From positions 558,001 to 622,000 of the forward strand of contig JAFKAC010000002.1 in assembly GCA_025766275.1 (NCBI GenBank): a DNA stretch of 64,000 nt. Direction: 5' to 3'. Of this stretch, positions 23,703-35,041 are shown piece by piece (position 1 is the first letter of the stretch; every line of letters begins with the position of its first letter). The DNA comes from Lactarius indigo (Eukaryota; Basidiomycota; Agaricomycetes; Russulales; Russulaceae). The translations under genes were made by a program, and so were the position numbers. The notes beneath the pieces are model-generated. The model saw only the letters and a list, made by a program, of their open reading frames with translations, searched no databases and was not told the DNA's origin.

Positions 23703-24630
23703 ATGGCCGTAACAACAAGAGATCAGTGGACGAGTTTCCGTCCTTATTCAATCCCAAGAAGAGGAGAACGAAACGTCCCTATGTGCTTTCTGCAAGCGGC
23801 CAGCTGGAGGGAAAGACAAGAAGAGACTGGGTATTTTGTAGAGTTTAACGGACCTACTAGGTTCTGACCAGTTGAGTTCAACTTCGATCACCTGTGCTGG
23901 ACAGAAGTTACGTGGAACCCCATAGACTCCCAGTGGGACGTCATACGACCAGCAGGACCCAGATATCACTGCGACATTGACGCACGAGAGCTCAATAGCC
24001 GAGCAGATTGGGGACCAATTGACGGGCAATTACAAGAACATACGACTGGAGAAGCCATATCCGAAGAAGCGGAACAAACCCAGGAAGAAGACGAAGACGG
24101 ACGACAGCCAGACCAAACTGAGAGTAGTGGAGGAGCCATACAAGACTTGCTTATCGAACGAGCTGAGTCCGCCCACATCACAGAGCCAGAGCCTATTCAC
24201 ATATGATCACCAGCCATTATGGCCACAATAACACAAGCAATGGAAGAAGTTGCGTTGGAAGAATCGCGTGCAATACGAGCAGAGGCAAGAGAAATACTAA
24301 TGCCTATCAATCCGGAGACAGGAGTACGAATGACAGCGGACGACGCCGCAATATTTCGAGCAATAGGGTCCGATAGGGGTGACCCTCCGTCCGGAAGATG
24401 ACCAGCACTAGAACTACCACCAGGTGTAGGAGGACCAGGTTACGACCCACCGCCACCACCAGGGGGAGGAATCCCCTTTGACTTACGAAGAAACGAACCA
24501 CCGCAAAGACCGCCAGCCGGACCACCAGGAGGTGGAGGTGGAGGTGGAGGCGGAGGTGGAGGAGGCGGTGGAGGAGGAGGAGACGCCGAAGGAGGAGGAC
24601 ATCACAGCGAGAAACTCACCGGCGAGCCCT
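23703..24630 (+). pseudogene. E4 gag, first piece
   Basis: This is the N-terminal Gag domain (MAVTTRDQW) opened by an ATG, in the context TCATGG where E2 and E5 have CGTGG. An acidic region and a long Gly run (about 24530-24590) follow. Premature TGAs lie at 23865-23867, 24204-24206 and 24399-24401. At least the last two face arginine in E2. The frame is cut at 24630 by a solo LTR and resumes at 25036. Confidence 0.9.
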
Positions 24631-25035
24631 GTCATGAACGCCCCATATTTTTCCTCTCCTTCCCTTCTTTTCCCTTCTTCCTTCACTTCTTTGCCTTGCT
24701 GGCAGTTGCTTTGCTGGCAGTTGCTTTGCTGGCAGTTGTCTTGCTGGCATTGTATCGCCTTGCTGGCACCCCTGGACACTAGCTATATAAACCCTGTAGC
24801 ACATCCTGTATGACCTTAGCTTTGGCTTCGTCAATATACTGTCTAGCTCCCTCAGTACCTTCCTCTCATCTCTATCCCAGTCCTCTTCTCTGAAGCCTTG
24901 TTGCCTTGAGCTATATCAAGGAACATCCATTTGACTTAGGTGCCGTTCGGCTCAGCAGCGGACCGACTCAGTGCCCCTTTGCCTCAGGCAGGGACTGTTA
25001 CAGACCCGAACGCACGCCCCGACAGTGGCGTGACA
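24631..25035. repeat. Solo LTR of an unrelated family
   Basis: This 405-bp insertion begins TGTCATG and ends GTGACA. AGCCC duplications flank it (24626-24630 and 25036-25040). It contains three tandem copies of TTGCTTTGCTGGCAG near 24700 and a TATATAAA box at 24783. It shares no body sequence with the other LTRs here. The size, TG...CA ends and 5-bp duplication fit a solo LTR; orientation is uncertain, though the TATA box suggests plus. Confidence 0.8.
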
Positions 25036-25236
25036 AGCCCCCTTCAATCTTTGATGGAGACAGACTTAAAGTGGACCAGTTTCTAACGCAGTGGCATGTC
25101 TATTGGGGCATGAACTTGGACGCCCCCATCATGCGAAACGACTATAGGAGATGCCTCCTATTCCTATCCTACATCAAAGGCGGAGCAGTCAGCGAATGGG
25201 TCCTATCCTTCCTGAACTGGCTCAACAGACAGATAC
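25036..25236 (+). pseudogene. E4 gag, second piece
   Basis: This is the start of the capsid-like domain (PPSIFDGDRLKVDQF, then LFLSYIKGGAVSEWVLSFLNWLN). It is cut at 25236 by E5 after GATAC (25232-25236) and resumes at 33050. Confidence 0.92.
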
Positions 25237-25745
25237 TGTTACGCTCCACCGGCGTTAGTCCGACTTGGACTCGTGAAGGGCGTAATCGACTTAGCGGAAG
25301 TTAGGCGAATGGGGAACACGTGTCAACCCAACGCAGGCTGAACAGGGGCACACTGGCACACGCTGCAGCGAAAGAGGTAAAGAAGAGTATCCCTTGGTGG
25401 ATACAAGTGAGAGCACTCTTAGTCCAAGACTAAGGTAGACAAGAGACGAATCAAGTGGTGGATTGAAGAAGACCAAGATGGAGACTCTTGGTCTTCCGAG
25501 TCGACTACTTATACAGATACACGTGGGCTTTAAAGCGCCGCTGGAATAATACGTAACCAATAGCGTAACTAGCTCGAACCCTAGTACAGCTATCCTAGGA
25601 ATGAGTCATACACGAGTCACAATCACATGTGAACTACTATGCTGACTGATGTGAAGTAAGAGTCCATGACTAATGCTGATGCCGGACCGTAGTCATAACC
25701 GGTCGTGAGTCGTATGTAATGAGTCATTGAGTCTGTACCGTAACA
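25237..25745 (-). repeat. E5 3' LTR
   Basis: This 509-bp LTR (TGTTACG...CGTAACA on the plus strand) is followed internally by the purine tract AAAAGGGGGTGA on the minus strand (about 25746-25758). Confidence 0.96.
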
Positions 25746-25777
25746 TCACCCCCTTTTCAGGAGTGAGGCCCACCTCA

Positions 25778-28700
25778 CTAGTCCGCCACTGATTCCTGCC
25801 TCATTCGCTCCGCTTCGTCTTCCATCCGCTCTAATATGTTAGCCCTCTCGAGACGATAGAGACTGTCCTTTTTGTCCTGAACCGCCATCTCTTTGTCCAG
25901 CTGTAGTTGCCGGATTCTCTTCTCCAATTGATCTTTGGCGAATGCGAATTGCCGGAACCGGCGCAATTCTTGAGTAAGGGTGACGTCCCCAATGCGCATT
26001 AGCAGCAAGTCGGTGGGGTGTCGATCGCGGAGCATGAAATACTCCTCGTGGGGAATGAATGCGCGGTTGTTCTTGGGGAGATGAGGAGTGGCGTAAAGGG
26101 GTTTACTGTAGAGGAAACCCGATCCCGGAGCTAATCCGAGTACGAAGGGGTCTCCTCCTCGGATAACCTGTACGTGGGAGGCTTGTACCATCGGTCCGTT
26201 GGGGAGCTTGATCGGGAACGGAATGTAATCGGGTCCTCTATTGACCCGGAACCCTTCAGGGACGACGGCCCTGGTTGCTGGGTCTCGTTCGCCCATTGGT
26301 GTATAACGAGCCGCTTGTGCCACGGCGACTCGTCCCCTGTGTAAAGGTCCCCCCGCTGTGTCGACGAGGTAGGGAGTGGCGGCTGGATCTTCAGCGTAGA
26401 ATGCATGGTTAAGGAACACGTGCCTGATGGGGTAATGGTCTCCAAGCTCGTCTTCATCCTCATCTTCGTCCAATACTCCCTCCGCTCCTTCATCATTCGG
26501 CGTCGGCAGGCAGCGATATGCAGTTGCTCCTGCTGCCACCGCGCCACCGTCTCCTTCCACTCTTGTTCGTACTTCTTCATGGCATCGGGTGGCTGTACTG
26601 TGCGGGACAGCTGCTTGAAGCCGAAAGAGCTCGTCTTCCGTGAGGAAGACTTCGGGCTCACCGGTGTCGGGGTTTGTGAGGGCGCACATTGGCAGAGGTG
26701 CTGGTTGAGTTGCTGCTGGATCGTCGTCGAGAGTTCCCTGTACAGGCACAGGGAATTGTTGCAGTGTCTGGTACAATTCTTCACTAGTGATAGGGCCGTC
26801 TTCCTCATGCTGCACGGAGGTACGGCCTCCATCCGTAATTCCAGTGGTTGCGGTGTTGTCGGTGGAGTCGGGGTTAACAAGCGTGGCGGAGGAGTCGTTG
26901 ACGAGGGTAGAGAGGAGTGTGAGCTGGTCATTGCGTCGAGTAGAGGACATGGAGTGAATGGGAGATGGAGACTTATCACGACAGAGGGCCATCCTTATAT
27001 GTGTCTCCCTGTCGGGGTTAGAATTTTTGAATTCCCGAATGGCTTCGTCGGCGAATACATCATCCTTATCTATCCATTGATTGTCGGAGTCTGGATATCC
27101 CTTCCATTTGACGAGATATTGGAGCCGACGCCTTCTGCCGAATCGCCGAGAGTCTAGAATCTTCTTGACTTCGTATTCTTCTTCGTTATCAACCAAATCA
27201 GGTGGTGGGCGCTGATAGTTTGGTCCGTGCGTGGGTGTTTCGCAATAAGGTGTGAGAAGATCTATGTGGAAGACATCATGGATGCTCCACTGCGTGGGAA
27301 GTTCGAGACGATAATTGACAGGGGACATCACCTGGATGACCCTGAATGGTCCGTGCCGCTTGGTGGCTAGTTTTGCGGTTGGTTGGTGTGTGCGTAAGTG
27401 GCGTCCTTCTAGCCACACGAGGTCGCCTTCTTTGAACTTGGGCGTATCCTTGTGTTTGATCCATGACTTTTGCGCCTGGAGCATGCATGAAAAGGCACGC
27501 TGTCGCGCCTGTTTGAATTGGTCTAGCCTTAATGACACTTGTGGGATAGGGGAAGGTCTATCGGTCCAATCAGCGCGAGGGTTGAACCCTGATAAGAGGA
27601 AGAAGGGGGACTCCCGTGTAGTTTCGTTGGGCCAATTGTTATGCGTGAATTCCGCCATAGGCAAGTAGCGGACCCAATCGTCTTGCCACTCATTTACCCA
27701 GAAGCGGAGATATTGTTCTAGCCATTGGTTTGTTCGTTCTGATTGGCCGTCGGTTCGGGGATGATAAGCGGTTGAGATATTTTGGCTGATGCCAAGGATT
27801 TTGCATATCTCTCGCATGAATTTTGATGCAAAACGGGGATCTCGGTCACTAATGATGCGCGAGGGGAGTCTGAATCGTGGGAAGATGTGAGAGACGTACA
27901 GAGCAGCTGTTCCTTCGGCCGTTATCTCTTCATTACACGGGATGAAGATGGCTGCTTTAGTACAATCGTGGTCTGTTACCGTTAGAATGGAGTCGTATCC
28001 ATGGGAGATAGGAAGTTTAGTAATAAAGTCCACAGCGATAGTTTTGAATGGCAGGGCTTCCGGTTTGGGATAGATAGGTTGTAGGGGCGCCCTGATAGGA
28101 CGGAGGTTGACTTTGTGCCGCTGGCATTCTGCACAACCTTTGACGTAGTCTATGACATCATTTTTCATTTGCGGCCACCAGTAGTGTCGTTCGGTAAGTT
28201 GGAGGGTGCGCTTAATGCCTGGGTGGCCATAGACGGGGGAGTCATGGTGAGCGGCAATAATGGTGCGTTTATCATGGATATCGCCTGTGACCACTCGGCG
28301 TCCATCTTTATACCATGTCCCTTCGATGTCTTTGAGTTTATGAGCGTCGACCCAGGGTTTTAACTTAGCTGTGTCCTGTTCGTAGATGGGATGCTCCGGA
28401 GTCATTTCCACCGGTAAGATTTCGGGTCTCCAATGCGGGTGTCGTGGTTCATCCAGTGTAGTAGCGTGTACAAAGACGCTTTCGGGTAGCACTGTGATTC
28501 CTTCATTATCGTTTTCTCCTTGGTCGTAGTCTGGTCTTCGCGACAGCGCATCGGCGCGTCCGTTAGAAGTTCCCTTAATGTGGTGAATCTCGAAGTCATA
28601 TTCTGAGAGTTCGAGTACTTCCCTGGCCACGCGTCTACTAATCTTTTGTGGTGATTTCCAGTATTGTAGATTAAGGTGGTCGGAAAACACTTTGATCTTG

Positions 28701-30566
28701 TGAGGGGAGCCTGCTAAGAGGGGCCTCCAGTGGCGGAAGGCCTTGACGATTGCGAGGAGTTCGAGGTCGTAAATGTCATAATTTCGTTCGGCTTCGTTGA
28801 GGGTGGATAAATAATAGCCGATGGGATGTCGTTTGCCGTCTGCCTTCCGCTGGAGAAGGACTGCACCTGTGGCGAAGCCAGATGCGTCAACTTCTAATTC
28901 GAATTGTTGCGTGAGATCGGGGTGTGCTAAGACTGGTTCGCTAGTGACGAGAGTTTTAAGATCTTGGAACGCTTTTTCTTCTTCTTTACCCCAATGCCAT
29001 TCAGTGTCCTTGCGCGTGAGCTTGTTAAGTGGTCGTGCTTTGGTTGCAAATCCTCGTATAAAGGGTCGGTAAAAGTTGCAAAATCCGAGAAAAGAGCGGA
29101 CGTCCTTAACCTTGGTTGGCGTAGGCCAGTCCTTAATGCCCGAAATTTTGATGGGGTCCATGCGTGTCACCCCCTTTTCAAGGATTACCCCCAGGTAATC
29201 CATACGCGGGGAGTGGAATAGGCATTTCTCGAGTTTGTAGTACAGGTCGTGTTCCGCGGAAACGCGGAGGACGTCCTTGACTGCGTCAATATGTTCTGGT
29301 AGGGAGTGATTAAGTCCGGTGGCGATGCCAATATCGTCCATATAAACCCGAATAACCGTGCCCCGTTTTTCATGTTTCGCGATAATATCCCTGAAGATGA
29401 AGTTCATCATCGTCTGAAACGTCGCTGGGGAGTTGGTTAGGCCGAAAAACATCACCGTTGGCTCGAATAACCCATATCGCGTTTTGAACGCCGCTTTTTC
29501 TTCATCTCCTTCCTTGATACGTACATTGTTGTATCCCCATCGAACATCGAGTTTGGTGTAGATGTGAGCGTTACTAAGGTCAGTGATAAGGTCGGAAATG
29601 AGAGGAAGTGGATATTGGTTGCGAATGGTAACTGCATTGATTTTTCGATAGTCTTGTACGGGTCGTAGTTTCCCGTCTTTCTTTTTGATGAAGAAGAAGG
29701 ATGAGGCATACGGGGATTTGGACGGCCATATGTACCCTTTCTTCAATTGTTCGTCTATCCACTTGCGCAGTTTCTTATCCTCTTCTTGGGTCATGGGGTA
29801 TATCTTGCAGTCGATGGCGTCGGCTGTCCCTGGTTTGAATTCGATGGCGTGATCCCAAGGTCTACTTGGCGGAAACCTGTCCGATGCTTCTTCACTGAAG
29901 AGGCGTTCAAATTCACGGTACTCGGGGGGTAACTCAGCTTTAGTAACGTATTGTTGAGCGGCGATAGCGAGGTCGGTTGCAGTAGCCCTGATCCGGCATC
30001 CCTCTTCGAACTGTTGCCGTTGTTCGTCTGTGATGTCACAGGAATGTATTACTTCATAATCATCGTCTTGGACGGTAGTTGCTGCAACAACCGGCGTTGT
30101 TTTGATATAAGGGTTAGTTGATCGAATAATAATGGGGAGCATATCCTCGTGTATTGCGGCTTGGGACCATTTGATGTGTGGGTCATAGATAGCAAGCCAG
30201 GGGTATCCTAGGACGATGTCTTCGTTGCCGATGTCTGTAATGAGGAAACGGATTTCCTTATGGATGCCTTTAGTTTGAACATCTACATCGGTATAATGGG
30301 TGATACGCCCCGACTTATTTTCGGTATTGTCAATATTCCATATCTTCTTTGGAACGTCAAGTTGTTTGGTCCCGAGTCCCATCCGTTTTGCGAAAGACGG
30401 TTTCATGAAGCAATGGGTTGCTCCTGAATCGACTAATGCTCATATGTCGGCCATTGCGTAACTGGTGCGAATCGATACTGGAACTCTCATAGAACGATAG
30501 CGAGTCATGATTACACTGTTACAATTAACTGCCCTCACCCAGGCCGATGGGTTCAGGCGTCCTGAA
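25778..30566 (-). pseudogene. E5 pol polyprotein, nearly intact
   Basis: The frame is open for 1542 codons after one TGA at 30440-30442, just before the protease motif. Domains are protease (DSGATHCF), RT (IKKKDGKLRPVQDYR, VYMDDIGIA), RNase H (EVDASGFATGAVLL; YDLELLAIVKAF), integrase (HHCC finger [48 protein letters not shown]), chromodomain (LQYLVKWKGYPDSDNQWIDKDD) and a C-terminal extension of about 400 residues. The extension ends in a charged coiled coil (LEKRIRQLQLDKEM...YRLERANILERM). It is entered by a -1 step at GGGTTTT (30565-30571, minus strand). The extension past the chromodomain has no function I recognise. Confidence 0.95.
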
Positions 30567-32519
30567 AACCCTCCTTTTTCCACAGCTGTTGGAGGATAAT
30601 GTCTTTTACATTGTCCGATTCTCCTGCTACTCCGTTGAGCCAGTCGCTGGTGCGCTGTTGAGGGGGTACTTCTTGGACCGCCCTGGTAGCGACTTCTGGT
30701 TCTTGTTGATGGTAGTCGGTATCGATATACCGACTATTTGATGCTTGGGGTTGATATCCCCCTCGTGGTTGCCTGCAATCGCGGGCCATGTGTCCGTCCT
30801 TTCTACAATTGTAACACGTGACTGGCCTTGGGTTGTTACGTCCTCCCCCTCTCTGTAAAAATCCCCCTCTTGGTCGGTATGGGGGACGAGGAGCGAGTAT
30901 ATCCTCAGCTCCTGCGAGTCGCCCTCAAATCCGGTCTGCAGAGGTATCCATGGCATTTGGATTTTGTAAATTTCTTGGTTGCCATGAACTTCTTGGTGGT
31001 CCCTGCCACTGTCGTTGCTGTCGTTGTCTTCCTTGTCCCTGTCTGGGGGGAACTCCCTTGTTTAACACCGCTTTAAGGTGAAGATATTGCTGTTGACGAG
31101 TGGTAGCCGCTTCCTTCCACTCGCGGTAATTACGGGGATTGTCAAGGGTGTAGACCTTTTCATATAGGTCTTTTGGTAGTCCGCTTGCAAATAGGTCTAG
31201 CGTCTGCGGATCGTCGAGTCGATACTGAGCACGGCGTATCAGTTGTTCGAATTGGGTGCAATACTCATCTAGATTGCCCCCAATCATCTTGACTCCTTTC
31301 TTAAGCTCATATTGAGCTTGCTCTTGTTCCATCGTGTTGCGGAAGCACTGCATAAAGCTGCGTGTGACTTCGTTCCATAGCCCTTCACTAGTACGGGGTA
31401 TACCAGCTTGTATCTGGCCGTTGAGCCAGGTAAGCATTGCTAGCACCCATTCACTGACGTTGACACCTTTGATATAGGATAGGAAGAGTAGGGCTCGTCG
31501 ATAGGGTGTGGCCATTATGCCTTCATCTGCGTTCATGCCCCAGTAGACATGCCACTGAGTGAGAAATGCTTCGACTTTGGCACGTTCCCTGTCAAACACT
31601 GTGGGTGCTTCGCCAGCTAACTTGTTACTTGGAGGGGGAACAATAGGACCTGCACCTGGTAGTCCTCCTCCTAGAGGTCCTCCTCCGGGTGGTCCTTCCG
31701 GGAATCCTCCAGGGAATCCTTCAAATCCTGGTCCTCTTGGCGGAGGTCCTCCACCTCCTCCTCTGGGTAGATCACCAGGGGGTCCGCCTCCTCCGCTGGG
31801 GGGATCGGCTACGTCGGGTCCAATGGCACGATGGATTGCTACATCATCGTTGGTCATTCGATGACCAGTGTATGGGTTAATAGGAGCTAAATTTGCTCGT
31901 GATTCTTCTGTGATGCGTTGTTGTTCTTCTAGGGCGATCTGATCCCTTGCTTCACTGGTGAGGTATACCTCTTCTTGAGCAATGGTGGCTGTTGCCATTG
32001 CGACTGCCGGGCTGCGAATGTGGATTACTTCTGGCTCGGGTTGATGAATAGTTAGCGACTCAGTTCGTTGTATGATGTGGTCGCCGATGGCTCCTAGGCT
32101 TGCCTCTTCTGCTGGCATTGTCCCTCGACTCAGTGATTGTTGACTATCGGAGGCTTCTTCTCCGCTGATTCCTTCGTCAGTGTGTTCTTGTGCTTGTCCA
32201 TCAATAGGACCGTAATCTGCGCGGCTATTAAGCTCTCGCGCATCGATATCGCAATTGTAGTTTCTTCCTGCTGGTCGCACGATATCCCAGCGATGATCTA
32301 TGGGGTTCCAAGTAACCTCGACCGAACAGAGATGTTCGAAGTTAAACTCAACGGGTCGGTAACGGTTAGGACCGTTGAACTCTACGAAATATCCGGTGTC
32401 TTCTTCCCTTTCTCTCCACTGGGCTGCTCCCAAGAATCTTGTTGGTACGTTGCGATCTCCTCGTCTTTCAATATGATAGGGACGGAAGGACGTCCACTGG
32501 TCTCTGGTCGAGTACGCCA
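30553..32519 (-). pseudogene. E5 gag with CCHC zinc knuckle
   Basis: Gag of about 650 residues has an N-terminal domain (STRDQWTSFRPY), a Ser/Glu-rich stretch, a Pro/Gly linker, the capsid-like region (FLTQWHVYWGMNADEGIM), an RQRQQRQW basic patch and one CCHC knuckle (CYNCRKDGHMARDC). One premature TGA at 30925-30927 falls where E3 has an arginine-glycine-arginine run. The frame begins with GTG (32517-32519) in ATCGTGGCG, not ATG. Confidence 0.92.
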
Positions 32520-32527
32520 CGATGAGG

Positions 32528-32538
32528 ATCTTGGTCTT
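32528..32538 (-). promoter_or_regulatory. E5 self-primer binding site
   Basis: On the minus strand this is AAGACCAAGAT, 2 nt inside the 5' LTR. Its complement is the minus-strand ATCTTGGTCTT at 32773-32783 within the LTR. Confidence 0.8.
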
Positions 32539-32540
32539 AA

Positions 32541-33049
32541 TGTTACGCTCCACCGGCGTTAGTCCGACTTGGACTCGTGAAGGGCGTAATCGACTTAGCG
32601 GAAGTTAGGCGAATGGGGAACACGTGTCAACCCAACGCAGGCTGAACAGGGGCACACTGGCACACGCTGCAGCGAAAGAGGTAAAGAAGAGTATCCCTTG
32701 GTGGATACAAGTGAGAGCACTCTTAGTCCAAGACTAAGGTAGACAAGAGACGAATCAAGTGGTGGATTGAAGAAGACCAAGATGGAGACTCTTGGTCTTC
32801 CGAGTCGACTACTTATACAGATACACGCGGGCTTTAAAGCGCCGCTGGAATAGTACGTAACCAATAGCGTAACTAGCTCGAACCCTAGTACAGCTATCCT
32901 AGGAATGAGTCATACACGAGTCACAATCACATGTGAACTACTATGCTGACTGATGCGAAGTAAGAGTCCATGACTAATGCTGATGCCGGACCGTAGTCAT
33001 AACCGGTCGTGAGTCGTATGTAATGAGTCATTGAGTCCGTACCGTAACA
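32541..33049 (-). repeat. E5 5' LTR
   Basis: This 509-bp LTR is the partner of 25237-25745. Three of the four differences are CpG transitions and the fourth is a G/A transition in another context. Confidence 0.96.
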
Positions 33050-33998
33050 GATACAACGAGGGATCAGTCCCTATACTCGGGAACTATGGGAAGCCGTGGC
33101 CGACGGCTTCAGCCAGCGATTCGAAAACACGCTGGAACGAGAACAAGCGCAAGCCATACTACGAAAGGGCTTCAAAATGACGGGAGAAGACATTGACAAG
33201 TACGTCAATGATTTTGAACAGCTCGCACGGAAGGCTCATTACCGCCTCAACGAACCACAAACCATCGACCTTTTTACGTCGGGGTTGCCCAAGGAACTGT
33301 TCAAAAACGCATTCCAGTTCGACGACCCAATCACGTTTGATGACTGGAAATGGGCCGTTCTCAAACGACAAAAGAATTACATACACCTCAAGGCGAGGCT
33401 CAACGAATACAAGAATACGTCGACACCACCGAAGAAGCAAAGCGGCAACGCCGGATGGACACTCCTGCAAAATTTGCCACAAACCAACCCATGGGCAATG
33501 GACACATCCGCGGACCGCACCAAGGTGAGACTTGCAGGGTCAGAAGACATCGACTTCAACAAACTGCCCCATACGTGGTCCCCACCTCCATTCCCGCCTA
33601 GGGGAGGACCCGGAGCTAGAGGACGAGGACGAGGAGGATCTCGAAGAGACCTAAGGAACGTCCTCTGTTATAACTGTAATGCTCCAGGACATCTCTCACG
33701 AAATTGCCAATACCCGCAATCTTCAAGACAGTGGCAGAACGCTCCCTCCAGTAGCAGAATGACCGAAACCGCATGGTACCCCCAAGGGCCGGTATCACAA
33801 TACGAACCATCGCTACCCAGCTACGCGTCGCCACCAGTCAGCGCGACGCCCACGCCACAGATCAACGCAGCTACTACCGTGAAAACCGCCGGAGAGCAAG
33901 CAAAAGAATGGCTTACACAAGTGGCCAACAGCACAGATGAGGTAAAGGACCTCATACTTCAAGATCTGTGGGGAAAAGAGGGTTTTTGGGACGCCTGA
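33050..33998 (+). pseudogene. E4 gag, third piece
   Basis: This is the rest of the capsid-like region (ADGFSQRFENTLEREQAQA), a basic RGRGRGGSRR patch and a CCHC knuckle (CYNCNAPGHLSRNC), ending in the TGA at 33996-33998. GGGTTTT at 33980-33986 is in the correct X XXY YYZ register for a -1 step into pol. Confidence 0.93.
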
Positions 33999-34520
33999 AC
34001 CCGTCAGTCTGGGTGAGGGCCTTACAATGTAATTCTGTAATTGTGACAACACACTATCAATCTATGCGAATTCCAGTGACCATCCATACGAATTACCAAA
34101 CGACTGAAACCAACGCGCTGGTTGACTCTGGAGCAACCGACAATTTCATCCGACCATGTTTGGCTGCCCAGGCTGGTGTCCCGGTGCAACAGCTAGACAC
34201 ACCCCGCAAGATATGGAATATAGATAACACCAAGAACAAAGCTGGGTTAATCACTCATTATGTTAACCTAGAAGTAAAAACACGCGGACAGATAAAGAAG
34301 ATGACCTTCCTGGTCACCAACCTCAGCAGCGAAGACATGGTACTGGGCTACCCATGGCTGAGCGCCTTTGAACCCGCCATCAGCTGGGCTATGGCAACAA
34401 TGCACCCCGACATGCAACCGGTGGTACTGGCCACTACCGAAGAGTTACTCTCCCAAACCACTATTCGAGCACTGATTGTAGCAGAAAAGGAAGACATTAT
34501 ATGAGAACTGGAAGAAGAAA
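33986..34520 (+). pseudogene. E4 pol, first piece (protease)
   Basis: This is the protease domain with DSGATDNF and LGYPWLSAFEP. It is cut at 34520 by a solo LTR after AGAAA (34516-34520) and resumes at 35042. Confidence 0.92.
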
Positions 34521-35041
34521 TGTAACGCCGTCACGACGTTAGCTCGACTTGAGCTCGGAATGGCGGTAATAACTTAGCGATGTGCTAGTTCATTGGCTTG
34601 AAGACGCGAAGGTCCAAGTCCTTGCTTTGGTGAATATGCGGAGGTACACTGGCAAGACGTACTGTCTTGGTCACGAACGAAGTCAGACAATCTTGAGGCA
34701 GAATAGAAGCAGAAGTGAGAGAGAAGAGAAGGCTAGTGACGATTCAAGAAGACCAAGATGGCGTATCTTGGTCTTCACAAGAAGCCTTAAATACACAAGT
34801 CGAGCAGGCTTAGAAGCGCTGCTATGAGTCACAGTAAGTAGCGTCCAACGTATCGCAGAAACAACTCGAACCCTAATACTACTAGTACCAGTACTAGGGG
34901 CGTCGGTCATCAGTCAGCTATCGTACTTTATTGCCTATCGCACTACCGTATCACCGTGAGTAAGTCCGCGACTAATATACCTTACCGCCGTAGTCGCAAC
35001 CAGTACAGTAAGGGTCCAGTTCATACAATCGAAACGTGACA
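34521..35041 (-). repeat. Solo LTR of the E2/E4 family
   Basis: This 521-bp LTR (TGTAACG...GTGACA) resembles the E2 LTR in the same orientation, including the AAGACCAAGAT hairpin near 34750. AGAAA duplications lie at 34516-34520 and 35042-35046. A single LTR with an intact duplication means the internal region was lost by LTR-LTR recombination. Confidence 0.93.

Larger units (their letters stand above)
25237..33049 (-). mobile_element. E5: young full-length Ty3/Gypsy chromovirus
   Basis: E5 is a minus-strand element of 7813 bp with two 509-bp LTRs that differ at only four bases. GATAC duplications lie at 25232-25236 and 33050-33054. It carries primer site, gag, pol and polypurine tract. Apart from one TGA in gag and one near the protease, all frames are open, which makes it the best-preserved complete copy here. 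It belongs to the same family as E3. Confidence 0.97.
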
